This document shows positions 24,098 through 31,248 of a stretch of 31,248 nt of DNA, piece by piece; positions within the stretch are counted from its first letter, which is position 1, and every line of letters begins with the position of its first letter. Location of the stretch: NCBI GenBank assembly GCA_051888795.1, contig JBJFCD010000255.1:1-31248 (forward strand), read 5' to 3'. The stretch comes from MD308 sp051888795 (lineage in GTDB: Bacteria > Bacillota > Clostridia > Lachnospirales > Lachnospiraceae). The translations under genes and the position numbers were made by a program. Under the pieces are notes generated by a model. It was not told where the DNA came from, did no database searches, and saw only the letters and a program-made list of their open reading frames with translations.

Positions 24098-24837
24098 AAA
24101 TTTATGCAAAGACCGACGTTGGAAGAAAACGGGAAGTCAATCAGGATTTTGTATATGTGACGGATAAACCGATAGGTCCGTTTCCGAATCTCCTTGTGGT
24201 TGCCGATGGAATGGGAGGCCACAAGGCTGGTGATTTTGCGTCAAAATATACAGTAGAGGTATTATGTAAAGAACTTGAGAATACAGCTCTTGATAAGCCG
24301 GAAGAGATTCTTCTGAATGTTGTCGGTGTAGCAAACCATGAGCTGATAAAGGCGGCTCATTCTGATATAAAGCTGGAAGGAATGGGCACAACCCTTGTGG
24401 CAGCGACAGTCATTGGCAATACATTATATTTTGCGAATGTCGGGGACAGTCGTCTATATTTGATAAATGACAAGATCCGCCAGATTTCAAAGGACCATTC
24501 TCTGGTTGAGGAGATGGTAAGACTGGGAGGAATCAAAGCAGAGGAAGCAAAGAATCACCCTGACAAGAATATCATTACGAGAGCAATGGGTGTAAAAGAG
24601 AATGTTGAAGCGGATATTTACGAATATCGGCTCAAAAAAGGAGACATCATCCTGATGTGTACTGATGGTCTCAGTAATATGGTTGAGGATGAGGATATGT
24701 TTGATATTGTCAAGGGCTCCAGAGATATTGTGGAAGCCGTGTTGATGTTAATAGAAAAAGCAAACAGTAATGGTGGGAGAGATAACATAGGGGTTGTTAT
24801 GGCAGAGCCACTGGGTGATGAGGTGAATGTATGGTAA
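24094..24837 (+). CDS. prpC: PP2C-type Ser/Thr protein phosphatase PrpC/Stp
   Basis: A 247-residue metal-dependent phosphatase that reverses the action of the neighbouring kinase. PP2C motifs are intact: TDVGRKREVNQDFVYV at the N-terminus, VVADGMGGHKAGDFAS with metal-binding Asp38, GTTLVAATV, ANVGDSRLYL, CTDGLSNMVED and GGRDNIGVV. Its start overlaps rlmN by 4 bp and its end overlaps prkC by 7 bp, so phosphatase and kinase are translationally coupled, as in B. subtilis. It is cytoplasmic, with no membrane segment. Confidence 0.97.
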   Translation: MKIYAKTDVGRKREVNQDFVYVTDKPIGPFPNLLVVADGMGGHKAGDFASKYTVEVLCKELENTALDKPEEILLNVVGVANHELIKAAHSDIKLEGMGTTLVAATVIGNTLYFANVGDSRLYLINDKIRQISKDHSLVEEMVRLGGIKAEEAKNHPDKNIITRAMGVKENVEADIYEYRLKKGDIILMCTDGLSNMVEDEDMFDIVKGSRDIVEAVLMLIEKANSNGGRDNIGVVMAEPLGDEVNVW

Positions 24838-26912
24838 AAGGTGGAATAGTACTGGGTAAACGATATGAGGTGCTGAGTAAGATCGGCGCGGGCGGTATGG
24901 CGGATGTCTATAAAGGCAAAGACACTATACTGAATCGTTATGTTGCGATTAAGGTGTTGAAAAAGGAATACAGAGAGGATGAAAATTTTGTACGTAAATT
25001 CCGCTCTGAGGCTCAGGCTGCAGCAGGACTTATGAATCCTAACATAGTAAATGTATATGATGTAGGGGAGGATCGTGGACTTTACTATATGGTTATGGAA
25101 CTTGTGGAAGGAATTACTCTGAAAGAATATATTAAGCGCAAAGGAAAACTTTCACACAAAGAGATCATCAGTATTGCGATACAGATGTGTACAGGCATTG
25201 GTGCAGCACATGCAGCAAATATTATTCATCGTGATATAAAGCCACAGAATATTATTATTTCAAAAGATGGCAAGGTAAAAGTTACCGATTTTGGTATTGC
25301 GAAAGCAACTACATCCAATACAATCAGCTCTAATGCAATGGGTTCAGTGCATTATACATCTCCGGAACAGGCAAGAGGTGGCTTCAGCGATGCAAAGAGT
25401 GATATCTATTCCATAGGTATCACGTTGTTTGAAATGGCAACAGGAAGAGTGCCATTTGATGGAGATTCTACAGTTTCTGTCGCAATTAAGCATCTGCAGG
25501 AAGAGATTACTCCGCCGTCAGAATTTGTTCCGGATATTCCGTATAGCCTTGAACAGATTATTTTGAAGTGTACACAGAAGAACAGCGAGAGACGTTATGC
25601 AAATACGGATGACCTGATCCGTGATCTGAAGAAGTCGCTAGTTGATCCGGACGGCGATTTTGTTATCATTCCGCCTCTTCGCAATGCTGATACAGTGATT
25701 ATCACGGATGAAGAGTTGGATGATATCCGCAGTAACTATGATGATGAGTATGATGATGACGAGTATGCGGATGATGAATACGGCTATGAAGATGAGCAGT
25801 ATACAGAATCTTTTGACGACGAGTATGATGAAGAAGGATATGATGATTACGATACTGAAACCAAACGGGGAAAACGGAAAGGTTCAGAGGAAGTAAATCC
25901 CAGAATGAAAAAGGTCATGAGGATACTTACTATCGTAGTGGCTGTTATTATAGTTTTTATTATTATCTTTTCAATCGGAAAAGCAGCAGGTATTTTTAAA
26001 TCTTTCGGACAGGGAACATTGGCGGAAGAAACAGTTGATGAAGTAAAAGTGCCAAGTGTTCTTGGTATGACTGAGGATGAAGCGAAAGAGGCTTTAAATA
26101 AAAAAGGTCTTGGAATTAAGGTTGTCGGAGAAGAAGAGTCTGATAAGTATGGCGAGGGTATGATTACAAAACAGACTCCAAACGGCGGAGAAAAAGTAAA
26201 GAAGAATACTAAAGTTGAGGTTATTATAAGCTCGGGACTCACAAAAGAAGAAGTTGAGGTACCTGATGTAAAAGGTATGGATGAGGACGATGCACAGAAG
26301 GTGCTGGAAGATAAAGGACTGAAGGTCGGAACACCTGATTTTGTATATAGTGATGATTATGCAGAAGGCGAAGTAATAGAGACAACGCCTGCAGCGGGAA
26401 GTAAAGTGGCAAAAGATACTGAGATCATTATGAAAGTCAGCAAAGGATCTGAAAAAGTAACAGTTCCGAATGTAGTCGGGAAGAGCGATGCGGATGCGCA
26501 AAGCGCTCTGAGTGCAGCTGGGCTGGAAGTAACGGCAACTTATGATTATCATGATACTGTTGCAAAAGGCAAGGTAGTATCCCAGACTATTTCTTCCGGT
26601 AATAAAGTAGCCAAAGGAACAGAAATTGGAATTCTGATCAGTAACGGGAAGAAACCTGAAGAAAAGGTAAATATTCCGAATCTTAGCGGAAAGACATATC
26701 AGCAGGCTAAGGCGCTTCTGGAAAGCTATGGACTTGTGGCTGTAAATGGCGGAGAAGAGGAAAGCGAAGAGGAAATCGGAAAAGTGAGCAGATGGGAGCC
26801 TTATAATACCAGTGTAAAGAAGGGAACCAAAGTTACTATATGGATCAGCAGCGGTTATGATGAACCAGATCCAGGTACAGGTGATGAGCCTGCCAATGGT
26901 ACGATGGAATAG
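24831..26912 (+). CDS. prkC: PASTA-domain Ser/Thr protein kinase PrkC
   Basis: A 693-residue membrane kinase. The cytoplasmic Hanks-type domain (about 10-270) has IGAGGMADVYKG, Lys41, Glu60, HRDIKPQN (Asp135), DFG (Asp153) and a Thr/Ser-rich activation loop (160-167). A linker at 303-342 is extremely acidic, with 23 Asp/Glu and nine Tyr in 40 residues, followed by the basic TKRGKRKG. One membrane helix lies at about 364-384, and four extracellular PASTA repeats (starting near 406, 473, 541 and 610) bind peptidoglycan fragments in this family. It signals cell-wall state and, in spore formers, germination. GAGGTGA before the ATG lies inside prpC. It ends with an extracellular Asp/Pro/Gly-rich tail. 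Confidence 0.97.
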   Translation: MVKGGIVLGKRYEVLSKIGAGGMADVYKGKDTILNRYVAIKVLKKEYREDENFVRKFRSEAQAAAGLMNPNIVNVYDVGEDRGLYYMVMELVEGITLKEYIKRKGKLSHKEIISIAIQMCTGIGAAHAANIIHRDIKPQNIIISKDGKVKVTDFGIAKATTSNTISSNAMGSVHYTSPEQARGGFSDAKSDIYSIGITLFEMATGRVPFDGDSTVSVAIKHLQEEITPPSEFVPDIPYSLEQIILKCTQKNSERRYANTDDLIRDLKKSLVDPDGDFVIIPPLRNADTVIITDEELDDIRSNYDDEYDDDEYADDEYGYEDEQYTESFDDEYDEEGYDDYDTETKRGKRKGSEEVNPRMKKVMRILTIVVAVIIVFIIIFSIGKAAGIFKSFGQGTLAEETVDEVKVPSVLGMTEDEAKEALNKKGLGIKVVGEEESDKYGEGMITKQTPNGGEKVKKNTKVEVIISSGLTKEEVEVPDVKGMDEDDAQKVLEDKGLKVGTPDFVYSDDYAEGEVIETTPAAGSKVAKDTEIIMKVSKGSEKVTVPNVVGKSDADAQSALSAAGLEVTATYDYHDTVAKGKVVSQTISSGNKVAKGTEIGILISNGKKPEEKVNIPNLSGKTYQQAKALLESYGLVAVNGGEEESEEEIGKVSRWEPYNTSVKKGTKVTIWISSGYDEPDPGTGDEPANGTME

Positions 26913-26916
26913 TAAT

Positions 26917-27795
26917 ATGCAGGGAAAGATTGTAAAGGGAATTGCCGGATTCTACTACGTTCACGTAGTAGAATCCGGTGTTTATGAATGCAAAGCTAAG
27001 GGAGCTTTCAGAAAAGAGAAGATAAAACCGCTTGTAGGCGATAATGTAGATATTGAGATACTGGATGAAAAAGAAAAAACAGGCAATATTACTTCAATCA
27101 TGCGCAGAAGGAATGAATTGATCCGTCCGGCAGTTGCCAATGTTGATCAGGCGCTTGTTGTATTTGCGGTAACTAAGCCGAGTCCGCATTTTAATCTGCT
27201 GGATCGTTTTCTGGTTATGATGGAAAGCAAGAAAATCCCGGTTATCATTTGTTTTAATAAAGAAGATCTGGCAGATTCTTCGGAAATTGAACAATTGAAG
27301 AAGATATATTCCGGAAGCGGTTATCCGTGTGTATTTACGAGTGCGGCCGAACAGAAAAATATTGATAAAGTTAAAGAACTCCTCAAGGGGAAAACAACTA
27401 CGATTGCGGGACCGTCCGGTGTTGGGAAATCGTCAATCATCAATATTTTGCAGCCGAAGGCAAATATGGAAACAGGTGATATAAGCCGGAAGATAGAGAG
27501 AGGAAAGCATACGACAAGGCATTCGGAACTTTTTCTGATTGATGAAGACTCTTATATCATGGATACCCCTGGATTTAGTTCACTATATGTAAACGATTTT
27601 GACAAAGAAGACTTAAAATATTTTTTTCCTGAGTTTGACAAATATGAAGGGACATGCAAATTCTGTGGCTGTGATCATATTCACGAACCGGGATGTGCGG
27701 TGAAAGATGCCGTTGAAAGAGGAATCATCTCCAAAGTACGATACAATGATTATTGTGAGATGTATGAGGAGTTGAAAAATAAAAGGAGGTACTGA
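26917..27795 (+). CDS. rsgA: Ribosome small-subunit-dependent GTPase RsgA (YjeQ/CpgA)
   Basis: A 292-residue circularly permuted GTPase that checks late 30S assembly. The start at 26917 (MQGKIVKGIAGFYYV) is chosen because the longer frame from 26857 would overlap prkC by 56 bp with an unrelated leader; the ribosome site is weak. An N-terminal OB fold (about 1-70) precedes the permuted G-motifs: NKED (114-117), Walker A GPSGVGKSS (165-173), then DTPGF (216-220). The C-terminal zinc site is TCKFCGCDHIHEPGC, probably Cys247, Cys252, His254 and Cys260. Codons 10-21 form a perfect 16-bp inverted repeat in the DNA. The prkC-rsgA-rpe-thiN order is conserved. Confidence 0.96.
   Translation: MQGKIVKGIAGFYYVHVVESGVYECKAKGAFRKEKIKPLVGDNVDIEILDEKEKTGNITSIMRRRNELIRPAVANVDQALVVFAVTKPSPHFNLLDRFLVMMESKKIPVIICFNKEDLADSSEIEQLKKIYSGSGYPCVFTSAAEQKNIDKVKELLKGKTTTIAGPSGVGKSSIINILQPKANMETGDISRKIERGKHTTRHSELFLIDEDSYIMDTPGFSSLYVNDFDKEDLKYFFPEFDKYEGTCKFCGCDHIHEPGCAVKDAVERGIISKVRYNDYCEMYEELKNKRRY
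26945..26978 (+). repeat. Perfect 16-bp inverted repeat inside the start of rsgA
   Basis: CCGGATTCTACTACGT (26945-26960) and ACGTAGTAGAATCCGG (26963-26978) are exact reverse complements separated by two bases. As RNA this makes a stem of about 14-15 pairs with a small loop. It begins 28 nt after the A of the rsgA ATG and 33 nt after the prkC stop. No T run follows, so it is not a standard terminator. It encodes the conserved GFYYVHVVESG region. Confidence 0.95.
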
Positions 27796-27796
27796 T

Positions 27797-28459
27797 ATGG
27801 AATATATTTTGGCACCGTCTATTCTGGCGGCAGATTTTACAGTACTTGGCGAGCAGATGAAGCTTACTGCAGATAATGGAGCGAAATATCTCCATTTTGA
27901 TGTAATGGATGGGATGTTTGTGCCGAGTATTTCTTTTGGAATGCCAGTCCTTAAATCGATTCATAATGCAACAGATCAGGTTATGGATGCTCACCTCATG
28001 GTACAGGAGCCGATTAGATATATTGAGGCTTTTAAAGAGGCGGGGGCAGATATTGTGACTGTTCACCTGGAAGCATGTGAAGATATTGAGGCGACTATTG
28101 CGAAGATTCGTGAGTGTGGAATGAAGGTTGGATTATCTATTTGTCCAGAGACGGATGAAAAAGAGGTAGAGCCTCTGCTTGCAAAAGTGGATATGTTGCT
28201 TGTTATGAGTGTGCATCCTGGATTTGGAGGACAGAAATTCATTCCGGAGTCTTTAGATAAGATCAGGGCAATCAGAACAATGATCGATAGCCAGAATCTG
28301 GATGTTGATATTCAGGTTGACGGAGGAATCTATCTTACAAATGTAAAAGAGGTTCTGGATGCGGGAGCAAATATCATCGTTGCCGGTTCTGCTGTGTTTA
28401 AAGGAAATCCGGCACAGAATACAAAAGAGTTTATGGAGATATTGAACGCCTATGAGTAA
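27797..28459 (+). CDS. rpe: Ribulose-phosphate 3-epimerase
   Basis: A 220-residue TIM-barrel enzyme of the pentose phosphate pathway that interconverts ribulose 5-phosphate and xylulose 5-phosphate. Signatures in order are LAPSILAADF, LHFDVMDGMFVPSISFG with a metal-binding His and Asp, DAHLMVQEP, VHPGFGGQKFI at the phosphate loop, VDGGIY and VAGSAVFKG. AAAAGGAGG sits over the end of rsgA, and its own end overlaps thiN by 8 bp. Its location in this ribosome/cell-wall operon is standard in Firmicutes. Confidence 0.98.
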   Translation: MEYILAPSILAADFTVLGEQMKLTADNGAKYLHFDVMDGMFVPSISFGMPVLKSIHNATDQVMDAHLMVQEPIRYIEAFKEAGADIVTVHLEACEDIEATIAKIRECGMKVGLSICPETDEKEVEPLLAKVDMLLVMSVHPGFGGQKFIPESLDKIRAIRTMIDSQNLDVDIQVDGGIYLTNVKEVLDAGANIIVAGSAVFKGNPAQNTKEFMEILNAYE

Positions 28460-29114
28460 AAGAATTATTATTGTAAGCGGAGGAAAACTGGAAGAAGAAC
28501 ATGTTCTCTCCGTCTTGAAATGTGATGAAACCAGCTATGTTATCGGAGTTGATAAAGGCATGGAGTTCTTATATCATCATGAGATTATGCCCAGTTATAT
28601 AGTGGGGGATTTTGACAGTGTAGATCAGAAAATTGCTGATTATTACCGTAATGAGACACAGGTTCCGATTCGCGAATTTAATCCTGTAAAGGATGCGTCG
28701 GATACAGAGATTGCAATTCGTCTTGCAATGGCATTGGGATGTGAAGAGATGGTGATTTTGGGAGCTACAGGCGGAAGAGTTGACCATCTCTGGGCAAATG
28801 TACAGTGCCTGGCAATTCCGTTTAAAGCGGGGATTGACGCAAAAATCCTTGACAGTCAGAATAGTATCCGATTGATCGGAGGGGAGACTGTTCTGAAAAA
28901 AGGAGAGACTTACGGACCATATTTTAGTGTATTTCCATTGGGGCAGGAAGTGTTCAATTTCAGTATTAGCGGAGCAAAATATCCGCTTAAAAATCATACT
29001 TTGACTGCTTATGACAGTCTCTGCGTCAGCAATCAGATTGAAGATGATCAGGTAGTCATAAGCTTTGGAGATGGAATAGTTGTTTTGATGGAAACAAGAG
29101 ATGAAAGATCATAA
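28452..29114 (+). CDS. thiN: Thiamine diphosphokinase
   Basis: A 220-residue enzyme that converts thiamine and ATP to thiamine diphosphate and AMP. The N-terminal catalytic domain shows IIIVSGG, GVDKGMEFL, YIVGDFDSVD with metal-binding aspartates, PVKDASDTEIAI and LGATGGRVDH. The C-terminal beta domain (about 135-220) is the thiamine-binding part. The start overlaps the end of rpe by 8 bp. Its placement next to rpe is conserved; the product is a cofactor of transketolase, which acts on the same sugar phosphates. Confidence 0.96.
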   Translation: MSKRIIIVSGGKLEEEHVLSVLKCDETSYVIGVDKGMEFLYHHEIMPSYIVGDFDSVDQKIADYYRNETQVPIREFNPVKDASDTEIAIRLAMALGCEEMVILGATGGRVDHLWANVQCLAIPFKAGIDAKILDSQNSIRLIGGETVLKKGETYGPYFSVFPLGQEVFNFSISGAKYPLKNHTLTAYDSLCVSNQIEDDQVVISFGDGIVVLMETRDERS

Positions 29115-29183
29115 GCAGAAAATCCGAAAAGACATGTTACCGTAGGGAATGTGTGAAATATGGCAAAAAGGAAGGAAAAATAA

Positions 29184-30284
29184 ATGAAACTTGGAATTGT
29201 TGGATTACCGAATGTAGGGAAAAGTACTCTGTTTAATTCATTGACAAAGGCCGGAGCTGAGTCTGCAAACTATCCGTTTTGTACGATCGACCCTAATGTA
29301 GGTGTTGTTACCGTACCGGATGAGAGATTAAATGTACTTGGTGAAATGTATCATACAAAGAAAATTATTCCGGCAGCGATTGAGTTTGTTGATATTGCCG
29401 GACTTGTAAAGGGTGCTTCGAAAGGTGAGGGGCTCGGAAATCAGTTTTTGGCAAATATCCGTGAGGTGGATGCAATCGTCCATGTAGTCAGATGTTTTGA
29501 GGACAGTAATATTGTTCATGTTGACGGAAGTATAAATCCGCTGCGTGATATTGAGACGATTAATCTTGAATTGATTTTTTCGGATTTGGAAATCCTTGAA
29601 AGAAGAATAGCAAAAACATCAAAAGTAGCAAGAAATGATAAAACTGCTGCAAAAGAGCTTGCGCTTCTGGAAAGAATTAAGGAACATCTTGAAAATGACC
29701 GGCTTGCAAAAACTTTTACAGGAGCAGATGATGAAGAAGAGCAGGAGTGGCTGGAAAGCTATAATTTGTTGACTTATAAACCAGTTATTTATGCTGCAAA
29801 TGTTGCGGAGGATGATCTGGCCAGCGATGGAGCTGATAATGAAGGAGTTCAAAAAGTCAGAGAATATGCAGCAAAAGAAGACAGCGAGGTTTTTGTAGTG
29901 TGTGCACAGATAGAACAGGAGATTGCAGAACTTGAGGAAGATGAAAAGAAAATGTTTCTGGAAGATCTTGGATTATCTGAATCAGGTCTTGAAAAATTGA
30001 TCAAGGCCAGCTATAAGCTTCTCGGACTGATCAGTTACCTTACGGCAGGAGAGCCGGAAGTCCGTGCCTGGACAATCAAAAAAGGGACAAAGGCACCACA
30101 GGCTGCAGGAAAAATTCACTCTGATTTTGAACGAGGATTTATCCGTGCTGAAGTAGTGTCTTATGATGATCTCATGGCATGCGGTAATCATGCGGCAGCA
30201 AAAGAAAAAGGTTTGATCAGGCTGGAAGGAAAAGATTACGTCGTACAAGACGGAGATATTATGCTGTTCAGATTTAATGTATAG
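29184..30284 (+). CDS. ychF: Redox/stress-related GTPase-ATPase YchF (OLA1 family)
   Basis: A 366-residue Obg-family P-loop protein, full length. G1 is GIVGLPNVGKSTLFNSL (4-20). The effector and G3 region is DIAGLVKGASKGEGLGNQFL. YAANVAEDDL stands where classic GTPases have NKxD, consistent with the relaxed base specificity of this subfamily, which prefers ATP. A coiled-coil insertion covers about 130-180, and a C-terminal TGS domain ends at KDYVVQDGDIMLFRFNV. It binds ribosomes and acts in translation and oxidative stress. A GGAAGGA site precedes the ATG; the 69-bp gap from thiN holds nothing else I can name. Confidence 0.97.
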   Translation: MKLGIVGLPNVGKSTLFNSLTKAGAESANYPFCTIDPNVGVVTVPDERLNVLGEMYHTKKIIPAAIEFVDIAGLVKGASKGEGLGNQFLANIREVDAIVHVVRCFEDSNIVHVDGSINPLRDIETINLELIFSDLEILERRIAKTSKVARNDKTAAKELALLERIKEHLENDRLAKTFTGADDEEEQEWLESYNLLTYKPVIYAANVAEDDLASDGADNEGVQKVREYAAKEDSEVFVVCAQIEQEIAELEEDEKKMFLEDLGLSESGLEKLIKASYKLLGLISYLTAGEPEVRAWTIKKGTKAPQAAGKIHSDFERGFIRAEVVSYDDLMACGNHAAAKEKGLIRLEGKDYVVQDGDIMLFRFNV

Positions 30285-30308
30285 ATTTTAAATTTGGGAG
30301 ACTTATAT

Positions 30309-31184
30309 ATGCATAGAACAATTGAATTTCCCAATATCGGGATTCACCTGTCCAATGTGGGAGATCACATCACAGTGTTTGGATTTGATATTGCTTTTTA
30401 TGGCATTATTATCGGAATTGGGATTTTGACTGGAATTTTTATTGCAGCTGCCGAAGCAAAACGGACAGGACAAAATCCGGAAACCTATTATGATCTTGCG
30501 ATATATGCGGTTATTTTTTCTATTATCGGTGCACGCATTTACTACGTGGTATTTTCGTGGGATATGTATAAGGATGATTTAAAGAGTATTCTGAATTTGC
30601 GAGAAGGCGGTCTTGCGATTTATGGTGGAATTATTGCTGCAGTGATCACTGTGATTGTGTTTGCAAAAGTAAAGAAAATCTCAGCAGCGGTTCTGTTTGA
30701 TACGGCTGGACTTGGATTGGTTGCCGGACAGATGATAGGAAGATGGGGGAATTTCTTTAACAGAGAAGCTTTTGGAGAATATACAGACGGGCCTCTGGCT
30801 ATGAGGCTTCCGTTGGATGCAGTGAGAAGTTCTGATGTAACAGAAAAGATGATGGAAGAGAGCATAAAAGCTGCAGACGGAGTGACTTATATACAAGTTC
30901 ATCCGACATTTCTTTACGAATCGCTATGGTGTATGATGGTTTTGATTCTTCTTCTTTTGTATCGGAAACATAAACGGTTCGACGGAGAGGTGTTCCTGAT
31001 GTATCTGTTTGGATATGGATTGGGAAGAGTATGGATAGAAGGCCTTCGGACAGATCAGCTGCTGATACCGGGGACGGAACTTCCGGTATCACAGATTCTT
31101 GCCGGAACACTGGTAATTGTATCTGCGGGTCTGATTTTATGGAAGAGAAATAAAATAAAAAAAGATGCTGTTCATGAAAATTAG
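30309..31184 (+). CDS. lgt: Prolipoprotein diacylglyceryl transferase
   Basis: A 291-residue polytopic membrane enzyme that moves diacylglyceryl from phosphatidylglycerol to the lipobox cysteine of prolipoproteins. The ATG at 30309 is preferred to the TTG at 30294 because GGGAG (30296-30300) is eight bases before it. About seven membrane segments are visible. Signatures are IYYVVFSWDMYKDD near the first loop, GLAIYGGIIAA, the Lgt signature GQMIGRWGNFFNREAFGEY and HPTFLYES. The last segment is followed by the basic tail WKRNKIKKD. It lies 24 bp after ychF and is the last gene of the long block, closed by a strong terminator. Confidence 0.97.
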   Translation: MHRTIEFPNIGIHLSNVGDHITVFGFDIAFYGIIIGIGILTGIFIAAAEAKRTGQNPETYYDLAIYAVIFSIIGARIYYVVFSWDMYKDDLKSILNLREGGLAIYGGIIAAVITVIVFAKVKKISAAVLFDTAGLGLVAGQMIGRWGNFFNREAFGEYTDGPLAMRLPLDAVRSSDVTEKMMEESIKAADGVTYIQVHPTFLYESLWCMMVLILLLLYRKHKRFDGEVFLMYLFGYGLGRVWIEGLRTDQLLIPGTELPVSQILAGTLVIVSAGLILWKRNKIKKDAVHEN

Positions 31185-31195
31185 GTAAAAGATTA

Positions 31196-31244
31196 CAGCC
31201 TGCATCATTCCTGACGTTTGCGCCGTGAATGATGCAGGCTGTTT
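31196..31244 (+). terminator. Intrinsic terminator after lgt
   Basis: CAGCCTGCATCATTC (31196-31210) pairs perfectly over 15 bp with GAATGATGCAGGCTG (31227-31241), with a 16-base loop, followed by TTT. It starts 11 bp after the lgt stop and would end the murE-lgt block. Confidence 0.88.
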
Positions 31245-31248
31245 AAAT

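Noticed and set aside
25735..25860. GATGAT/GAGTAT-rich DNA as a tandem repeat or recombination element
   Set aside because: It is explained by the Asp/Glu/Tyr-rich linker of PrkC in frame; the units are irregular. Reported as a protein feature instead.
1..31248. CRISPR array, tRNA, rRNA, riboswitch or prophage
   Set aside because: No regularly spaced repeats, no cloverleaf or rRNA-like segments, and no phage or transposase genes were seen on reading through. A covariance-model search would be needed to exclude small structured RNAs fully.

Overview
The window is a chromosomal segment of a low-GC, Gram-positive anaerobe, most likely a gut Lachnospiraceae (Dorea/Mediterraneibacter/Blautia type). 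The evidence is AT-rich DNA, strong AGGAGG ribosome sites, CIRCE-controlled chaperone genes, a PASTA-domain PrkC kinase, and the Firmicutes gene order priA-def-fmt-rsmB-rlmN-prpC-prkC-rsgA-rpe-thiN. MurE carries the DNPR signature of meso-diaminopimelate ligases, so the peptidoglycan is probably DAP-type. I see no rRNA, tRNA, CRISPR array, insertion sequence or prophage; the species is inference.

Layout. Positions 99-2709: a MarR regulator, then groES-groEL with a sigma-A promoter and a CIRCE (HrcA) operator. Positions 2710-8807: an arginine-catabolic locus. It has arcA (arginine deiminase), arcB (catabolic ornithine carbamoyltransferase) and a TIGR00300/AgrE-C-terminal-type ornithine cyclodeaminase in one operon, a convergent AraC-family regulator with two HTH domains, and a divergent arcC (carbamate kinase). 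Together these could turn arginine into proline, ammonia, CO2 and ATP. No ArcD antiporter gene is present here. Positions 8813-12755: a second CIRCE operator drives clpB, with the Y-family polymerase gene dinB tightly downstream and a terminator only after dinB. Positions 12774-14322: an orphan RelB/DinJ-type antitoxin, a promoter-plus-terminator leader, and a YitT-family membrane protein. Positions 14359-15576: pepT on the minus strand.

Positions 15783-31184 form one long co-directional housekeeping block: murE, priA, def, fmt, yugP, rsmB, rlmN, prpC, prkC, rsgA, rpe, thiN, ychF, lgt. Several genes overlap by 4-8 bp, and a strong terminator closes the block at the window end. It joins cell-wall synthesis (murE), replication restart (priA), initiator-formyl chemistry (def/fmt), ribosome modification and maturation (rsmB, rlmN, rsgA), muropeptide-type signalling (prpC/prkC) and lipoprotein maturation (lgt).

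The most notable items are the ADI-plus-cyclodeaminase operon with its double-HTH AraC regulator, a perfect 16-bp inverted repeat inside the first codons of rsgA, heat-shock-type control of dinB through clpB, and a vestigial toxin-antitoxin locus beside a short promoter/terminator leader before yitT. Most of the window is conserved core genome. I do not see a wholly unknown multi-gene system; the novelty candidates are architectural and regulatory.
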